Shown here piece after piece: positions 1 through 8,006 of a stretch of 64,000 nt of DNA. How positions within the stretch are numbered: position 1 is the stretch's first letter; each line of letters begins with the position of its first letter. The translations under genes and the position numbers were made by a program. Under the pieces are notes generated by a model, which was given only the letters and a program-made list of their open reading frames with translations, ran no database searches and had not been told where the DNA came from. Source of the stretch: Streptomyces malaysiensis subsp. samsunensis (GTDB lineage: Bacteria > Actinomycetota > Actinomycetes > Streptomycetales > Streptomycetaceae); contig NZ_JANIIC010000024.1 in the NCBI RefSeq assembly GCF_024519315.1, positions 62,001 through 126,000 of the forward strand, written 5' to 3'.

Positions 1-656
1 GTGTTGACGGCCTCCGTCACCATCCGCCAGTCGCCGGTGAGCCCCTGCACCTTGGCCCGGCCGCCCAGCCGGCCCTCGGTGCCCACCTCGCGGGCGATGC
101 GGGTCAGCTCGCCGGTGAACAGCGACAGCTGGTCCACCGTGCGGTTCACCCCGCGTCCCAGCCGCCGCAGATCGCCGCGGAGCTGACGGTTGCCGTCGTG
201 CAGATCCACCCGCTGGGTCAGATCGCCGGACGCGATCGCGTCGAGCACCCGCGTGGCGTTGGACACCGGCCCGACCAGCGCGTCCACCAGCTGATTCGCC
301 GCGTTCACATTGGTCGCCCAGCCGCCCTGGCCGGGGCTCGCGGTGATCCGCTCGTCCAGCCTGCCCTGGCGCACCACCTCTCGGCGCACCCGCTGGAGCT
401 CCCCGGCCAGATGCGCGTTGCGCGTCACCAACTGGTTGAAGACCCCGGCCATCTCACCGACGAGGCCGTCGGCCGAGGCGTCCGCACGGACGGTGAAGTC
501 ACCGTCGCACAAGGCGTTCATCACCGCCAGCAGGGAACGCAGCTCGGTCGCGGATGCCGTCTCCTCAGCGCCCGCCGGGCCGGACGGCCAAGCGGATTCG
601 GGACATTCCACGGGCCGCGCCGGGGAAGTGTCGGTGGAGATCGGGTCGAGTGCCAT
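1..656 (-). CDS. Multi-HAMP sensor histidine kinase, N-terminal part
   Basis: Only the first 218 residues are in the window; the gene runs off the left edge. The start is the ATG at 656. After about 35 variable residues the protein is made of HAMP-like signalling repeats: a first one near residues 40-110 and a second near 110-218, with phrases such as VSNATRVLDAIASGDLTQRV and GTEGRLGGRAKVQG that are typical of large cytoplasmic Streptomyces hybrid kinases carrying serial HAMP units. No membrane segment is seen in this part. The kinase core expected further on is not visible. It is transcribed divergently from an RsbW/GAF/SpoIIE-type protein at 749, a pairing reminiscent of the osaA/osaC osmotic-stress genes, but I cannot assign it to that locus. 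Confidence 0.8.
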   Translation of the reverse strand, partial: MALDPISTDTSPARPVECPESAWPSGPAGAEETASATELRSLLAVMNALCDGDFTVRADASADGLVGEMAGVFNQLVTRNAHLAGELQRVRREVVRQGRLDERITASPGQGGWATNVNAANQLVDALVGPVSNATRVLDAIASGDLTQRVDLHDGNRQLRGDLRRLGRGVNRTVDQLSLFTGELTRIAREVGTEGRLGGRAKVQGLTGDWRMVTEAVN

Positions 657-748
657 CGCGTCGTCCCTTAAAGATCATTCATATCCCCCTGTCTGTCATA
701 ATATGGCACCTAGACGGACTAAACCGCCCGTATTGCCCTGGAGCGCAC

Positions 749-2635
749 GTGGGAGCCTTGATTCCTCTCGCGCGTGAGTCCGTGTCGCGGACGACACTGC
801 CCGGAAGTGTGCGCGCGCCCGGCGCGGCACGCGCCTTCGTCCGTACGGCACTTACGGGACGGAGCGCAGCGGAGGCGTTCACACCGGTGACCCTCGACGA
901 GCAGTCCATCGATGACGCGGTACTGCTGGTGAGCGAGCTGGTCACCAACGCCGTCCTGCACGCGGGCACCCGGGTCGAGGTGGTCTGCCGGCTCCAGCCC
1001 GGTGAAGGTCCCGGCGGCGAGGGCGGCCCCATGGGGCCCGAGGGGACGCCCGGCCAGGACGAGGTGCCGAGAGACATCCCGAACCAACCCGGGATCGTCG
1101 TGGAGGTCGCGGACCTCCACCCCGCCAGCACCGTATACGGGGGGCCGGAGACCCAGCGCCGGGGCCGCGGCCGCGGGCTCCAGCTGATCGGGGCGCTCGC
1201 GGAATCCTGGGGCGTGACCTATCACCGCACCCGTAAGGCGGTCTGGTTCCGGCTGGACGCCGAGCGGGCGGGGCCCGGGTTCGACGCCGTCCCCACTACC
1301 GCGCTCGGGCGTGAGCTGCGGTTCGCCGAGACCCTCGCCCCCGCTCCGCCGCGTGAGCAGCGCGACCCGACCGCCGACTGGGTGGACCGCGGCGGACCGT
1401 CCTTCCTCGCCGAGGCCAGCGAACTGCTCACCGGTCAGCTTGACGAGAACATGGTCGCTGCCCTGGCCGGGCAGCTCCTGGTGCCCCGGCTGGCCGACTG
1501 GTGCGCGGTCTGGCTGACCACCGAGAGCGGCCAGCTGCACCTCGCCCGCGTCTGGCACAGCGACGAGCACCGGATCGGCGCGCTCCGTATGTCGCTGGAG
1601 CGGTATCCGCCGCCGACCGGGCTCGGCTCGGCGGGCACCTCCTGGCCCTGGCCGGGGATCGCGGACAGCCAGGGGACGGGCGGCTCCGCGGTGTGTTTCC
1701 CGCTGATCGCCCACGGCCGCAGCCATGGTGCCCTGCTGCTCGGCCGGGCCGGCGTGCCCCGGATGGCCGAGGGCGTGGTGCGGCTCTCGGAGGACGTGGC
1801 GCGGCGGGTGGCCCAGGCGGTGGCCACGGCCCGGCTCTACACCCGGCAGGCGACGATCAGCCGGGCGCTGCAACGCCGGCAGCTGCCCATGTCACTCGCC
1901 CACATCCCCGGGGTGGACACGGCGATCGTCTACGAGCCGCACGGCGAGGGGCAGACCGTCGGCGGCGACTTCTACGACCTGTTCCCCATGGGCGACCGCC
2001 GCTGGTGCTTCCTCCTGGGCGACGTTCAGGGCAGCGATCCGGAGGCGATGTCGGTCACGGGGCTGGCCCGCCATCTGGTCCGGCTGCTGGCCCGCGAGGG
2101 CCATGGGGTCGAGTCGGTGCTCAACCGGCTGAACCAGGCGCTGGTGGAGGAGGACGCGGAGGCGGCCGAGATCGACGGCGAGCAGTCCCGGCCGCGCTTC
2201 CTGAGCCTGCTCTACGGGGAGCTGGAGCCCGACCCGGCGGGGGGCGGCGCCCACTGCACCCTGGCGAGCGCCGGCCACCCGCTGCCGCTGCGGCTGACCA
2301 CCGACGGCGCGGTGGCGCCCGCCGCCAGCCCCCAGATGCTGCTCGGCATCGACGAGAACCCGGACTTCCACGCCGACTCACTGGAATTGGAGCCCGGCGA
2401 GACGCTGCTGTGCGTCACCGACGGGGTGACCGAGCGGCGCAACGGCATCCGTCAGCTGGATGACGACGACGGCCTCTCGGACATCCTGCGGAGCTGTGTC
2501 GGGCTGGGCGCCAAGGCGGTCGCGGAGCGGGTGCGGCGCGCCACGCACAACTTCAGCGCCGAGCCGATCGACGACGATCTGGCGGTGCTGGTGCTGGAGG
2601 CGGTACCGGCGGTGGAGCCACCGCGGGTGCCGTGA
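749..2635 (+). CDS. RsbW-like ATPase / GAF / SpoIIE-type PP2C phosphatase
   Basis: A 628-residue cytoplasmic regulator. Residues about 15-175 are a GHKL ATPase of the anti-sigma kinase type (N box ELVTNAVLHAG; GRGRGLQLIGAL near the end), interrupted by a Gly/Pro/Glu-rich insert of roughly 35 residues. Residues about 215-370 look like a GAF sensor. Residues about 390-620 are a SpoIIE-type phosphatase with the metal motif GGDFYD near 404 and the closing DDDLAVLVLE. Such proteins phosphorylate and dephosphorylate anti-sigma antagonists in stress-sigma partner switching; the actual partner is unknown. The start chosen is GTG 749, because GGAG lies 6 nt before it; the frame stays open upstream to 554 but that part is not protein-like. 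It is divergent from a HAMP kinase. Confidence 0.85.
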   Translation: MGALIPLARESVSRTTLPGSVRAPGAARAFVRTALTGRSAAEAFTPVTLDEQSIDDAVLLVSELVTNAVLHAGTRVEVVCRLQPGEGPGGEGGPMGPEGTPGQDEVPRDIPNQPGIVVEVADLHPASTVYGGPETQRRGRGRGLQLIGALAESWGVTYHRTRKAVWFRLDAERAGPGFDAVPTTALGRELRFAETLAPAPPREQRDPTADWVDRGGPSFLAEASELLTGQLDENMVAALAGQLLVPRLADWCAVWLTTESGQLHLARVWHSDEHRIGALRMSLERYPPPTGLGSAGTSWPWPGIADSQGTGGSAVCFPLIAHGRSHGALLLGRAGVPRMAEGVVRLSEDVARRVAQAVATARLYTRQATISRALQRRQLPMSLAHIPGVDTAIVYEPHGEGQTVGGDFYDLFPMGDRRWCFLLGDVQGSDPEAMSVTGLARHLVRLLAREGHGVESVLNRLNQALVEEDAEAAEIDGEQSRPRFLSLLYGELEPDPAGGGAHCTLASAGHPLPLRLTTDGAVAPAASPQMLLGIDENPDFHADSLELEPGETLLCVTDGVTERRNGIRQLDDDDGLSDILRSCVGLGAKAVAERVRRATHNFSAEPIDDDLAVLVLEAVPAVEPPRVP

Positions 2636-3018
2636 CGGGCACGACAGCTCGGCGCCGCCACCCGCCGCGGCTCCGCCGGGGGGGGCGGCGCCGCCGGTGC
2701 ACAGCGACGCCGACAGTCCGCCATAGCCTGCCGGTCCGCGACGGGCCGCCGCTCCCACTGGGCTTTACTGGGCTTTCGGTCCGGGACGACGCCGCCAGCC
2801 CCGGCGGCTCTCGGTCCGTGACGGCTGCCGCTGCCTCGCCGTCGTGCAGATCGCCGGAAGCCGATCGGGGTTCGAAACCCCCCGAAGGGGCGCGGGGCTG
2901 TATCGATGTGCGGCTCCGCCGCATGGGCGCGACCAGCCACGACGGCGCCGCAGACGACCGACGGCAGAACGACAAGACGGCAAGACGGCACGGCACTCCC
3001 TAGCGGAGCGCGAAGCGC
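2636..3018. repeat. Gene-free stretch with a dispersed Streptomyces repeat
   Basis: About 380 bases between two convergent genes. Bases about 2880-2943 match, from memory, a motif scattered between genes in many Streptomyces genomes (GAAGGGGCGCGGGGCTGTAT, then GCGGCTCCGCCGC and GGGCGCGACCAGCC). It can fold into short GC-rich hairpins. A short direct repeat, ACTGGGCTTT, sits at about 2758-2779. I see no gene here; transcription of both neighbours probably ends in it. Confidence 0.5.
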
Positions 3019-3798
3019 TCAGTCCGCCTGCCCCGCCAGGTCGCGCAGTCGGCGGGCCTGGGCGCCGCGCTCGGCGGCCCGCTGCTCCTCGTACGTGCGG
3101 CCCACGGCACCCCGCAGCAGCGCCTTGGTCTCGATCACGGCGTCGCGCGGCGCTGCGAGCAGGGCCGCCGCCAGGTCCTGGACCGCGCCGTCGAGTTCGG
3201 CGGCAGGCACCACGAGATTGGCGAGCCCGGTCCGCTCGGCCTCCTCGGCATGGACGAAGCGCCCGGTGGCGCAGATCTCCAGCGCCCGGGCATATCCCAC
3301 GAGCCCGACCAGCGGATGGGTGCCGGTGAGGTCCGGCACCAGCCCGAGGCTGGTCTCGCGCATGGCGAACTGTGCGTCGTCCGCGCAAACCCGCAGGTCA
3401 CAGGCGAGCGCAAGCTGAAAACCGGCCCCGACGGCATGTCCCTGGACGGCGGCGATCGACACGATGTCGTTCCGCCGCCACCAGGTGAACGCCTCCTGGT
3501 ACCCGGCGATGGTGGCGTCCAGCTCGCTGTCGGAGCCGCGCGCCATATCGAGGAACGACGGCTCGCCGTCGAACCCTTCGGGCGTGAACGCCTGCCGGTC
3601 CAGACCCGCCGAGAAGGACTTGCCCTCGGCGCGCAGCACCACGACGCGCACGGTGCCCGGCACCCGCTTCCCCGCCTCCGCCAGCGCCCGCCACAGGGCG
3701 GGCGACTGGGCGTTGCGCTTCGCCGGGTTGGTCAGGGTCACCGTGGCGACCGTGTCATCGACGGTAAGCTGAACGCCGTCCTTGTCGAGCAGGGTCAC
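3019..3798 (-). CDS. Enoyl-CoA hydratase/isomerase family protein
   Basis: A 259-residue crotonase-fold enzyme that would hydrate or isomerise enoyl-CoA thioesters in fatty-acid or related acyl-CoA breakdown in the cytosol. It shows the acyl-CoA pocket and oxyanion-hole pattern FSAGLDRQAF, then QGHAVGAGFQLALACDLRV, then FAMRETSLGLVPDLTGTHPL. The Glu in MRETSLG is at the position of a catalytic acid of the family. The length is normal. GTG 3798 is preceded by GGAGG at good spacing. It stands alone, so the acyl-CoA substrate cannot be told. Confidence 0.9.
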   Translation of the reverse strand: MTLLDKDGVQLTVDDTVATVTLTNPAKRNAQSPALWRALAEAGKRVPGTVRVVVLRAEGKSFSAGLDRQAFTPEGFDGEPSFLDMARGSDSELDATIAGYQEAFTWWRRNDIVSIAAVQGHAVGAGFQLALACDLRVCADDAQFAMRETSLGLVPDLTGTHPLVGLVGYARALEICATGRFVHAEEAERTGLANLVVPAAELDGAVQDLAAALLAAPRDAVIETKALLRGAVGRTYEEQRAAERGAQARRLRDLAGQAD

Positions 3799-3920
3799 AG
3801 GGGCCTCCGGTCGTGTGCGGTCAGTACAAGTGACTGCACAGTAACCACCCGGCCGAACCGACGATCAGCCGGGTGGCACCCCTGTCCGAACCTGCCGATG
3901 GTGACGGAGCGAGCGGGCGA

Positions 3921-4142
3921 TCAGGCCGAGGCGGCTTTCTTGCCCCGCGTCGCGCCGCCGCGTCCCCTCAGGGAGACTCCCGATTCGCTGAGCATCCGGT
4001 GAACGAATCCATAGGAGCGGCCGGTCTCCTCGGCCAGCGCCCGGATGCTCGCCCCGGAGTCGTACTTCTTCTTCAGGTCTGCCGCGAGCTTTTCGCGCGC
4101 GGCGCCGGTCACCCGGCTGCCCTTCTTCAGAGTCTCGGCCAC
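3921..4142 (-). CDS. gbn: Gbn-type nucleoid-associated protein (Lsr2-like HTH)
   Basis: A 73-residue basic protein with one helix-turn-helix resembling the C-terminal DNA-binding domain of Lsr2: ASIRALAEETGRSYGFVHRM, followed by an SGV-LRGRGG tail of the AT-hook-like kind. Size and sequence match what I recall of SCO1839 (Gbn), an actinobacterial nucleoid protein that binds GATC-containing sites and affects development. The start is GTG 4142, because AGGAGG lies 5 nt upstream; longer readings of the frame have no such signal. Its neighbour, an ABC-F gene, also fits the S. coelicolor order. Confidence 0.85.
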   Translation of the reverse strand: MAETLKKGSRVTGAAREKLAADLKKKYDSGASIRALAEETGRSYGFVHRMLSESGVSLRGRGGATRGKKAASA

Positions 4143-4501
4143 CCGTGCCTCCTCATGGGAAGTGCGCTCTGGACTCTCATGATCACCCCTACAGGGCTTC
4201 CTGGCCACCCATTCGGCAAGGTCTGTGGATGAAGCATTGCGGGAAATCGCGGCGCGACGGCCTTCGGAATCAAGGATTCCGGCGTTGTTCAACCTGACAC
4301 TCTTTCGTATCCATCGACGAAGAGGCAGGTCAGGGCATACGCGAGCAACGTCGCGGAGGTCCGGACCGGCGCACGGCACGCCCTGTGCGCCGGTGGCCCG
4401 CGACGCGCCGCGATACCAGCCGTTCTCACTCAGATGATGGATCACGCCTAGGCCAAATGATCTACAAGAAGGGAATCGGACCGGAGGAACCGGACTCTTG
4501 G
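4143..4501. other. Upstream region of gbn, no gene seen
   Basis: About 360 bases between gbn and the terminator of the ABC-F gene. It is less GC-rich than its surroundings and contains several GATC tetranucleotides (near 4179, 4440 and 4459), the core reported for Gbn binding, so autoregulation is possible but unproven. No convincing open reading frame is visible. Confidence 0.4.
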
Positions 4502-4531
4502 GACGGGGCCGGAACAGCGCCCGGCCCCGTC
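4502..4531 (-). terminator. Rho-independent-like hairpin after the ABC-F gene
   Basis: Perfect 11-bp inverted repeat, GACGGGGCCGG at 4502-4512 and its complement at 4521-4531, with an 8-nt loop, starting 12 nt past the ABC-F stop. There is no T run, which is common for Streptomyces terminators. Confidence 0.7.
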
Positions 4532-4542
4532 ATCACGCCTCG

Positions 4543-6141
4543 TCAGGCGAGCGCGACGAGGTCCGCGTAGTCCTCGCCCCACAGGTCCTCGACACCGTCC
4601 GGAAGCAGAATGATCCGCTCCGGCTGAAGCGCGTCCACGGCGCCCTCGTCGTGGGTCACCAGCACCACCGCACCGGCGAAGGTGCGCAGCGCGCCGAGGA
4701 TCTCCTCACGGCTGGCCGGGTCGAGGTTGTTGGTGGGCTCGTCCAGGAGCAGCACATTGGCCGAGGAGACCACCAGGGTGGCCAGCGCGAGCCGGGTCTT
4801 CTCGCCGCCGGAGAGCACCGCGGCCGGCTTGTCCACGTCGTCGCCGGAGAACAGGAACGACCCGAGCGTCTTACGGATGTCGACGAGGTCCAGATCCGGG
4901 GCGGCGGAGCGCATGTTCTCCAGGACGGTGCGGTCCGGGTCGAGCGTCTCGTGCTCCTGCGCGTAGTAGCCCAGCTTCAGCCCGTGGCCGGGGGTCACCA
5001 TGCCGGTGTCCGGCTTCTCGACCCCGGCCAGCAGCCGCAGCAGGGTCGTCTTACCGGCGCCGTTCAGCCCGAGGATGACGACCCGGGAGCCCTTGTCGAC
5101 GGCCAGGTCGACATCGGTGAAGATCTCCAGGGAGCCGTACGACTTCGACAGCCCCTCCGCGGTCAGCGGGGTCTTGCCGCACGGGGCCGGGTCGGGGAAG
5201 CGCAGCTTGGCGACCTTGTCGGCCTGACGGACGTCGTCCAGGCCCGCCAGCAGCTTCTCGGCGCGGCGGGCCATGTTCTGCGCGGCCACGGTCTTGGTGG
5301 CCTTGGCGCGCATCTTGTCGGCCTGCGAGTTGAGGGCCGCGGCCTTCTTCTCGGCGTTGGCGCGCTCGCGCTTGCGGCGCTTCTCGTCGGCCTCGCGCTG
5401 GGCCTGGTAGAGCTTCCAGCCCATGTTGTAGATGTCGATCACCGAGCGGTTGGCGTCGAGGTAGAAGACCTTGTTGACGACCGTCTCGACGAGGTCGACA
5501 TCGTGGGAGATGACGATGAAGCCGCCGCTGTAGGTCTTGAGGTAGTCCCGCAGCCAGACGATCGAGTCGGCGTCGAGGTGGTTGGTGGGCTCGTCCAGCA
5601 GCAGGATGTCGGAGTCCGAGAAGAGGATCCGGGCCAGCTCGACCCGGCGCCGCTGACCGCCGGAGAGCGTATGGAGCGGCTGGCCGAGCACCCGGTCCGG
5701 CAGGCCGAGGCTGGCGGCGATGGTCGCGGCCTCCGCCTCGGCGGCGTATCCGCCCTTGGTGAGGAACTCGGTCTCCAGGCGCTCGTACTTCTTCATCGCG
5801 CGCTCACGGGTGGCGCCCTGGCCGTTGGCCATCCGGTCCTCGTTCTCGCGCATCTTGCGGAGCACGGAGTCCAGGTCACGGGCCGAGAGGATGCGGTCGC
5901 GGGCGAGGACGTCGAGGTCGCCGGTGCGCGGGTCCTGCGGGAGGTAGCCGACCTGGCCGGAGCGGGTGATGGTGCCGCCGGCCGGGATGCCCTCACCGGC
6001 CAGGCATTTGGTGAGCGTGGTCTTGCCCGCGCCGTTGCGGCCGACGAGGCCGATGCGGTCGCCCTTGGCGATACGGAAGGAAGCGGACTCGATGAGGACG
6101 CGGGCGCCGGCACGCAGCTCGACACCGGAGGCGGTGATCAC
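4543..6141 (-). CDS. ABC-F family ATPase
   Basis: A 532-residue soluble protein with two ABC ATPase domains and no membrane segments, as in ABC-F proteins that act on the ribosome in translation control or antibiotic protection. First domain: Walker A GRNGAGKTTLTKCL, signature LSGGQRRRVELARIL, Walker B ILLLDEPTNHLD. The domains are joined by a charged Arg/Lys/Glu-rich linker near residues 240-310. Second domain: GLNGAGKTTLLRLL, LSGGEKTRLALATL, VLLLDEPTNNLD. All catalytic motifs are intact. GTG 6141 has AGGAG upstream. Genome position suggests a housekeeping ABC-F rather than a drug-resistance one, but sequence alone does not settle this. Confidence 0.92.
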   Translation of the reverse strand: MITASGVELRAGARVLIESASFRIAKGDRIGLVGRNGAGKTTLTKCLAGEGIPAGGTITRSGQVGYLPQDPRTGDLDVLARDRILSARDLDSVLRKMRENEDRMANGQGATRERAMKKYERLETEFLTKGGYAAEAEAATIAASLGLPDRVLGQPLHTLSGGQRRRVELARILFSDSDILLLDEPTNHLDADSIVWLRDYLKTYSGGFIVISHDVDLVETVVNKVFYLDANRSVIDIYNMGWKLYQAQREADEKRRKRERANAEKKAAALNSQADKMRAKATKTVAAQNMARRAEKLLAGLDDVRQADKVAKLRFPDPAPCGKTPLTAEGLSKSYGSLEIFTDVDLAVDKGSRVVILGLNGAGKTTLLRLLAGVEKPDTGMVTPGHGLKLGYYAQEHETLDPDRTVLENMRSAAPDLDLVDIRKTLGSFLFSGDDVDKPAAVLSGGEKTRLALATLVVSSANVLLLDEPTNNLDPASREEILGALRTFAGAVVLVTHDEGAVDALQPERIILLPDGVEDLWGEDYADLVALA

Positions 6142-6389
6142 GGGAATTGCTCCTGGGCAGGATGGACGGCGGACGGGACGGACTGAGGGCGGCCGACGCC
6201 GTCTAATGCACGAGGAGAATTGCCATGCGGCTAGTTTAGCGGGGCGGGCAAGTCGTTATTCCCCCGGCGTCCCCCCGGCTTCCCCCCCGCCTCCCCCGCG
6301 GCCTTACGGCCTTCGCCGCGCCCTTACGGCCTTCCCCGTGGTCTCCCCCGGCCTGCCTTCCCGTGGTCCCCTACGGCGGCCGCTCCCCG

Positions 6390-7796
6390 TCAGGCCCCGC
6401 CCGTGTGCACCTGGAAGGCCGCCCGGCGCACCGCCTTGGCCAGGGCGGGATCGGGGTGGGCGGCGGCCAGCGCCACCAGGACCTGCACGGTGCGGGGGTG
6501 CCCCACGGCCCGTACCTCCTCCAGCAGCGCGGGCACGGTGCCCTGGACGGCGGACTCCAGGTGGCGGACGAGCAGCGGGCTCTCCCCGTGGTCGGAGATG
6601 GCCGCGGCGGTGTCCACCCACAGCCAGGTGGCCTCCTCGCGGGTGAGCGCGTCCAGCGCCTCGTCCGGGTCGGCGCCCTCGTGTTCGGCGAGCCACAGGA
6701 GCGCGTACGGCCGCAGACACGATTCGCCGACGACGGCCCGTACGGCGGGCTCGGCGGGCGCCCCGACGACGCGCAGCGCCTCGAAGGCGAGCCCGCGCAG
6801 CAGCGCGTCGTCGCCGCGCGCCGCGTCGATGAGCTCGGTGACGGCGCTGCCGACGGGGCGGGCGGCCAGCCAGGCCCGGTACTCGGCGCGGGCGGGGCCC
6901 GGGGTCAGGCCGGCGCAGCCGCGCAGCATGTCGGCGGCGGGCTGCTCGATGTTCCCGGCCGGGCTCTGGGCGGCGACGCAGATCTGCTCCAGCTTGACCC
7001 ACACCGCCCAGTTGCCGAGCGCGGTCAGCACGGCCTCCCGGCGGTCGCCCTTGGCGTCGTCAGCGGCGTTCTCCGGCCCGTTCAGCCCGTCCCGGGGCTC
7101 TTCCCGCACCGTGAGCGCCCCGACGGACGAGAGGGCGTCCAGGGCCCAGTCCAGCAGCCCCTCGAGCGTGGCGGCGTCCTCGGCGGCATCGGCAGGCGCG
7201 GAACTCCCGGCGCCCTCGGTGGGCTCCCGGCCCTCCGTGGCCCCCTGGGGGACCTCGCACCGCTCGGTGCGCAGCTCGGCGACCCGCTGCCGGAGCATGT
7301 CCAGCAGGGCGGAGATCTGCACGGTGCCGGCGGAGAGCTGCAACAGGGAGAGCAGCTGCGGTACGGCCTCGACGACCTCCGCGACCGCCGTCGGCTCGGC
7401 CGTGGCCGGGGCGGGGCAGGCCAGGGACCACGCGTCGAGGAGGGCGACCCAGCCGCGCAGCACCGCGCTGTCGTCCCGGTCCCACGCCTGAAGCCGCCAG
7501 CCGGGGCGGGTGGTGCCCGCGTGGTGCTCGATGAGGCCGATGAGGCGGGCGCGGTCCCAGTCGGTCCGCACCTCCCGCTCGCTCAGCCCGAGCGCCGCCG
7601 CGGCGCGGGCGGCGGCCTCGTCGGACAGCGCGCCAGGATCGCCGTGTTCTGCCGCGGCCCAATGGGCGACCGCCACGGCCCCCGTGAGCCCCGCCCTGGC
7701 CTGCCGGGCCAGCTCGGCCGGGGGCGGTGTGCCCTCCGGCGGGCGGGGCGCCGGTCTTGAGCCGCGGTTCACCGCGGGCCGGCGGGCGGTGGCCAT
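6390..7796 (-). CDS. Uncharacterised HEAT-like protein, paralogue of 61953-63506
   Basis: About 468 residues from ATG 7796; the frame remains open to a TTG at 7886, and no ribosome site marks either start. I do not recognise the family. The protein is Ala/Leu/Glu-rich with helical pairs suggesting HEAT- or armadillo-like repeats, and a disordered Pro/Gly/Glu patch near residues 200-225. Its C-terminal third is clearly related to the protein at the other end of the window: both contain WLA-R, AARGDD, WLAE, W-VDT-AA and a final HPD..AK..R.AAF block. No signal peptide, membrane segment or catalytic motif is visible. A scaffold or regulatory role is possible, not shown. Confidence 0.75.
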   Translation of the reverse strand: MATARRPAVNRGSRPAPRPPEGTPPPAELARQARAGLTGAVAVAHWAAAEHGDPGALSDEAAARAAAALGLSEREVRTDWDRARLIGLIEHHAGTTRPGWRLQAWDRDDSAVLRGWVALLDAWSLACPAPATAEPTAVAEVVEAVPQLLSLLQLSAGTVQISALLDMLRQRVAELRTERCEVPQGATEGREPTEGAGSSAPADAAEDAATLEGLLDWALDALSSVGALTVREEPRDGLNGPENAADDAKGDRREAVLTALGNWAVWVKLEQICVAAQSPAGNIEQPAADMLRGCAGLTPGPARAEYRAWLAARPVGSAVTELIDAARGDDALLRGLAFEALRVVGAPAEPAVRAVVGESCLRPYALLWLAEHEGADPDEALDALTREEATWLWVDTAAAISDHGESPLLVRHLESAVQGTVPALLEEVRAVGHPRTVQVLVALAAAHPDPALAKAVRRAAFQVHTGGA

Positions 7797-8006
7797 CGGC
7801 CGGTTTCGGACGAGTCGGAGCCGGGAGTCGCGCGGAGTACGGGACGTCACGGAAGCAGTCTCGCCGTTGACGGCCCGAAAGCCCAATCGGCACCCGTCCG
7901 GCGGTCGCCGCGAATGGTTCGCGCCATCTCGAGGACATGTCCGCCGCCGCCCCGCGAACGCTTCCCGCGCCGTCTCGCACGCGCTTCCGCGATCGCCTTA
8001 CGGCCG

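Noticed and set aside
1..656. Assignment of the kinase and its divergent neighbour as osaA and osaC
   Set aside because: The gene order on the other side corresponds to the gbn-pit-cob-ect region rather than the osa locus as I remember it, and most of the kinase is outside the window.
2866..2884. GGGGTTCGAAACCCC, which looks like the T-arm of a tRNA
   Set aside because: No matching acceptor stem, anticodon arm or D-arm can be formed with the 60-70 bases upstream; it belongs to the dispersed repeat region.
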